A stretch of 64,000 nt of DNA, taken from positions 1,984,001 through 2,048,000 of the forward strand of contig NZ_CP066779.1 of the NCBI RefSeq assembly GCF_016598535.1. The letters run 5' to 3'. This DNA is from Rhodococcus sp. P-2 (GTDB taxonomy: Bacteria > Actinomycetota > Actinomycetes > Mycobacteriales > Mycobacteriaceae). A program made the translations under genes and the position numbers. Shown one piece after another: positions 61,862-64,000 of this stretch (positions are counted from its first letter, which is position 1; each line of letters opens with the position of its first letter). Below the pieces are notes generated by a model, which saw only the letters and a program-made list of their open reading frames with translations, did not search any database and was not told the DNA's origin.

Positions 61862-62559
61862 GTCAGGCTCCGGATTCAGGGTCCGACGCGACCGCTGACG
61901 ATTCCGCCGCTGCAGGTGCCGTGAGGCGCGGCAGCGGGGACGAAGCTGTCGCCATCGCCGTCGAGCGCTCCAAGTCGACGGCGTCACTCAACATCCCGAC
62001 CCTGCCGGACCTTCCGTTGCCAGAGGACACCGCAAACCTGCGCCTCGGCCCGGACATCAATCCCGAACTCCTCGCACTGCTCCCCCTCGTCGGCGTCTGG
62101 CGCGGCGAAGGTGAAGGGCACGACGAGACCGGCGACTACGCCTTCGGTCAGCAGATCGTCATCTCTCACGACGGCGGCCCCTATCTCAATTGGGAGTCCC
62201 GGTCCTGGCGCCTCGACGCCGAGGGCAAGTACGTGAGCCCCGATCTGCGCGAGAGCGGTTACTGGCGCATGGGCGGCGACGGCATCCCCGGCAGCGTCAA
62301 TCAGGAAGTCGTCGAACTCCTGCTCAGCCACAGCTCCGGCGTCGTCGAAATGTACTACGGCCGTGCGCTCACCCAGGCATCCTGGGAACTTGCCACCGAC
62401 GTGGTGATCCGCAGCCAGTCCGGTGCACTGTACGGCGGCGCGAAGCGCCTGTACGGCATCGTCGAAGGCGGCGACCTCGCGTACGTCGAAGAGCGCATCA
62501 TGTCTGACGGTGGCCTGGAGCCGCGCCTCTCGGCGCGGCTGACCCGCTACATCGGCTAG
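61858..62559 (+). CDS. Nitrobindin/FABP-like beta-barrel protein
   Basis: A 233-aa protein with a Ser/Ala-rich start (1-55) and a beta-barrel of the THAP4/nitrobindin group ([56 protein letters not shown]). Nitrobindins bind heme through a C-terminal His; the C-terminus here ([15 protein letters not shown]) has none, so it may bind a lipid or ligand rather than heme, like its relative Rv0813c. GTG 61858 overlaps the small membrane-protein gene by 4 nt. The second palindromic repeat follows. Confidence 0.82.
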   Translation: MSQAPDSGSDATADDSAAAGAVRRGSGDEAVAIAVERSKSTASLNIPTLPDLPLPEDTANLRLGPDINPELLALLPLVGVWRGEGEGHDETGDYAFGQQIVISHDGGPYLNWESRSWRLDAEGKYVSPDLRESGYWRMGGDGIPGSVNQEVVELLLSHSSGVVEMYYGRALTQASWELATDVVIRSQSGALYGGAKRLYGIVEGGDLAYVEERIMSDGGLEPRLSARLTRYIG

Positions 62560-62561
62560 CT

Positions 62562-62611
62562 CTGCTGTGCGCCTTTATTAACCCCCGGCGGTTAATAAAG
62601 GCGCACAGCAG
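62562..62611. repeat. Palindromic repeat, copy 2
   Basis: Perfect 22-bp arms (core CTGTGCGCCTTTATTAACC) around loop CCCGGC, starting 2 nt after the nitrobindin-like stop codon. Same element as at 14265-14304 and 63713-63758. Confidence 0.9.
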
Positions 62612-62703
62612 ATCCATCCACAGCCACCGACAAATTCCACAGGTGGGCTCTGGAACGGCATCATCGACCGATTCCTGTCGGACCGGGATCTCACGGTATT
62701 CGC

Positions 62704-63744
62704 ATGAACTGCGACTACATCGATCCTGATCTCCGAAGAATTTTCGACTTCCAACACGGACTCGCGACCAATAAACAGCTGCGCCCTTTCGGCTATTCGC
62801 CGCGGCGAATCCAGCATCTGGTCGAATCGGGTCAATGGACTTCCGTCCTCCACGGCGTTCAATCCAGCACCAACGGCCCACTCAACCGAGCAATGATTCT
62901 CGAGGCCGCACTGCTGTTCGGCGGCGGAGAGACTTATCTGAGTCACCGGACTGCAGCTGAAGAGTGGGGACTCACGCACATCGAGTCCGATCTGCCGGTC
63001 CACATCACGGTCCGATACGGCAGATCCTCGCGCTGCCAGAGTCCGACGGTCAGACCCGAACGCTCCCCGGCGCGCCCCGTTCCGCTGGGGTGGTCCACTG
63101 CCCATCCCGGAGTGATCGTTCATCGTTCACGCGCTCAGGCCCACATCGGCGTTGCCACTCAACCTGCTCGTACTTCGCTGGCCGACACCGCAATTGACCT
63201 GGCGGTTGCAGAGCCGTCGGCTCGCGACGCCGCTCGTTCTCTGGTCCGCTCCGCCACGGCCTGCAAGGTGTCGCGGATGGAACTACGCACCCGAATGGAG
63301 TACCGCCGGCCGAGGCGATATGTCAAAGCGCTGTCCTCGACATTGGACCTCTTGGATCGCGGCGTCCAGTCGGTGCTCGAGCATCGCTATGCAATCGAAG
63401 TCGAGCGAGCACACGGTCTGCCGGAAGCACGACGGCAATCGCCGGTCCTCGTCGATGGGAGAACTCTCTACGAGGACGTCGACTACCGCAATTGCGGTGT
63501 CGCACTGATCGTTCGACTCGACGGATTCGCCTTCCACTCATCTCGGGCGACTGCGCTGCGGGATCGTCGGCGAGGAAACGCATCCGAACTGTCAGGCAAT
63601 GCCACGCTGGTCTTCGGTTGGGAAGAAGTGGAAGGAGCCTCGTGCCGAACTGCAGCCGAGGTCAGAGCGATCCTCGAGCGCGGTGGATGGTGGGGACCCA
63701 ATCCTTGTCCACGCTGTGCGCCTTTATTAACCCCCGGCGGTTAA
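62704..63744 (+). CDS. AbiEi-like/DUF559-type protein, stop codon inside the repeat
   Basis: A 346-aa protein. Residues 1-75 look like the winged-helix start of AbiEi-type proteins (FDFQHGLATNKQLRPFGYSPRRIQHLVESGQWTSVLHGVQ); the middle resembles the AbiEi C domain (YLSHRTAAEEWGL, LADTAIDLAVAEPSARDAARSLV); the end (about 255-330) recalls the DUF559/Vsr-type nuclease fold (VLVDGRTLYEDVDYRN, ALIVRLDGFAFHSS, RDRRRGNASEL). Actinobacteria have many such lone genes; role unknown. The last nine residues (CAPLLTPGG) and the stop are encoded by palindromic repeat copy 3, so the C-terminus was altered by it. Confidence 0.65.
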   Translation: MNCDYIDPDLRRIFDFQHGLATNKQLRPFGYSPRRIQHLVESGQWTSVLHGVQSSTNGPLNRAMILEAALLFGGGETYLSHRTAAEEWGLTHIESDLPVHITVRYGRSSRCQSPTVRPERSPARPVPLGWSTAHPGVIVHRSRAQAHIGVATQPARTSLADTAIDLAVAEPSARDAARSLVRSATACKVSRMELRTRMEYRRPRRYVKALSSTLDLLDRGVQSVLEHRYAIEVERAHGLPEARRQSPVLVDGRTLYEDVDYRNCGVALIVRLDGFAFHSSRATALRDRRRGNASELSGNATLVFGWEEVEGASCRTAAEVRAILERGGWWGPNPCPRCAPLLTPGG

Positions 63745-63758
63745 TAAAGGCGCACAGC
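63713..63758. repeat. Palindromic repeat, copy 3
   Basis: Perfect 20-bp arms (core CTGTGCGCCTTTATTAACC) around loop CCCGGC, overlapping the last codons of the AbiEi-like gene. Confidence 0.9.
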
Positions 63759-63764
63759 ACGAAG

Positions 63765-63831
63765 CGACCCCCGAGCCACACCCGCGCTTTCGCACGGATC
63801 CCGGTCGGACTGATCGGGGGCTCGGGGGTCG
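63765..63831 (-). other. Long-range hairpin
   Basis: CGACCCCCGAGCC pairs with GGCTCGGGGGTCG (13 bp, perfect) over a 41-nt loop; a second perfect inverted repeat GGTGGCTGCC/GGCAGCCACC (63832-63841 and 63899-63908) lies directly beside it. Together they look like structured 3' ends of a minus-strand transcript that continues past the window edge. Confidence 0.4.
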
Positions 63832-63933
63832 GGTGGCTGCCTGGGATTCGCCGGCCGCTCACGCGGTAAGTGAATTCCATCAGCGATTGCGGCTAGCTGG
63901 CAGCCACCTCACGCGTCCGTCTGTACTTCAATT

Positions 63934-64000
63934 TCAGACCACCTCCTTCCTTGTGTACAGGAGAAAGTACGCCCACTTCACGACGACGGCAACGTATTTT
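63934..64000 (-). CDS. Possible 3' end of a minus-strand gene (runs off the window)
   Basis: The minus-strand frame is open from the edge to TGA at 63934: about 21 residues ending KWAYFLLYTRKEVV. Downstream lie the two hairpins noted above. Too short to name; it may be a real gene end or chance. Confidence 0.25.
   Translation of the reverse strand, partial: KYVAVVVKWAYFLLYTRKEVV

Noticed and set aside
63662-63880. A 72-codon minus-strand frame reading through the palindromic repeat (CAFINRRGLIKAH)
   Set aside because: The same peptide appears wherever the repeat is translated, so it is a product of the repeat and not a protein family.
1-64000. CRISPR arrays, rRNA genes, intact insertion sequences
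   Set aside because: No regularly spaced repeats, rRNA motifs or transposase genes were seen anywhere in the window.

Overview
The window reads as chromosomal DNA of a mycolic-acid actinobacterium, most likely Rhodococcus (R. erythropolis/qingshengii type). The evidence is high GC, GTG starts, many leaderless genes (a TANNNT -10 box 6-8 nt before the start codon), mycothiol synthesis (mshD), a mycobacteria-like desA1-dus-LCP-phoU block, and a glnR-lmeA-thiX-cysA-sseC block. These two blocks match the Mycobacterium tuberculosis Rv0813c-Rv0824c neighbourhood. Here they are separated by an oxidoreductase gene, a complete urease operon (ureABCFGD) and a complete pstSCAB operon.

Layout. 1-8.6 kb: purine/allantoin catabolism (cut NCS1 permease, hydantoin/allantoin racemase; on the other strand a DUF6986 aldolase-like gene, allantoicase and a PuuE-type allantoinase). 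Interleaved are an ArsR-controlled MFS pump, an orphan MCE protein and a methyltransferase. 8.6-16.6 kb: secreted CocE-type hydrolase, RluA pseudouridine synthase, CYTH-CHAD protein, universal stress protein, VIT-type transporter, an SDR lacking catalytic residues, and a KstR-like TetR. 16.7-24.1 kb: FtsW/RodA protein, MFS pump, two flavin monooxygenases and a peptide-type binding lipoprotein. 24.3-24.8 kb: tRNA-Glu, -Asp and -Phe (minus strand). 24.9-27.9 kb: ArpA/ScbR-like TetR, and a MarR plus MFS pair behind a palindromic operator. 27.9-31 kb: tRNA-Lys followed by an accessory island (HEPN-domain protein, DUF732-like lipoprotein, decayed tyrosine integrase, small secreted peptide). 31.3-41.4 kb: PrsW protease pair, TetR with a DUF4334 protein, zinc alcohol dehydrogenase, LtrA, small membrane proteins, DUF937, MFS plus LysR. 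41.5-46.7 kb: desA1, dus, LCP ligase, phoU. 46.7-56.5 kb: NAD(P)-binding protein, urease operon, pst operon. 56.7-62.6 kb: mshD, glnR, lmeA, thiX, a polycysteine leader peptide, DUF4395, cysA, sseC, a 32-aa membrane protein and a nitrobindin-fold protein. 62.7-64 kb: an AbiEi-like/nuclease-fold protein and structured 3' DNA.

How the parts fit. Allantoicase releases urea, which the urease at 48-52 kb can hydrolyse, and GlnR (58 kb) is the usual nitrogen regulator of such genes. The pst operon and phoU are separate but each has a PHO-box-like direct repeat. The sulfur genes cysA-sseC sit behind a leaderless cysteine-rich leader that looks like a cysteine-responsive attenuator.

The features least explained by ordinary annotation are a near-identical 40-50 bp palindrome found three times at gene 3' ends, the tRNA-Lys-linked HEPN island, and an MFS gene whose first membrane segment has no standard start codon. 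No rRNA, CRISPR array or intact insertion sequence was seen.
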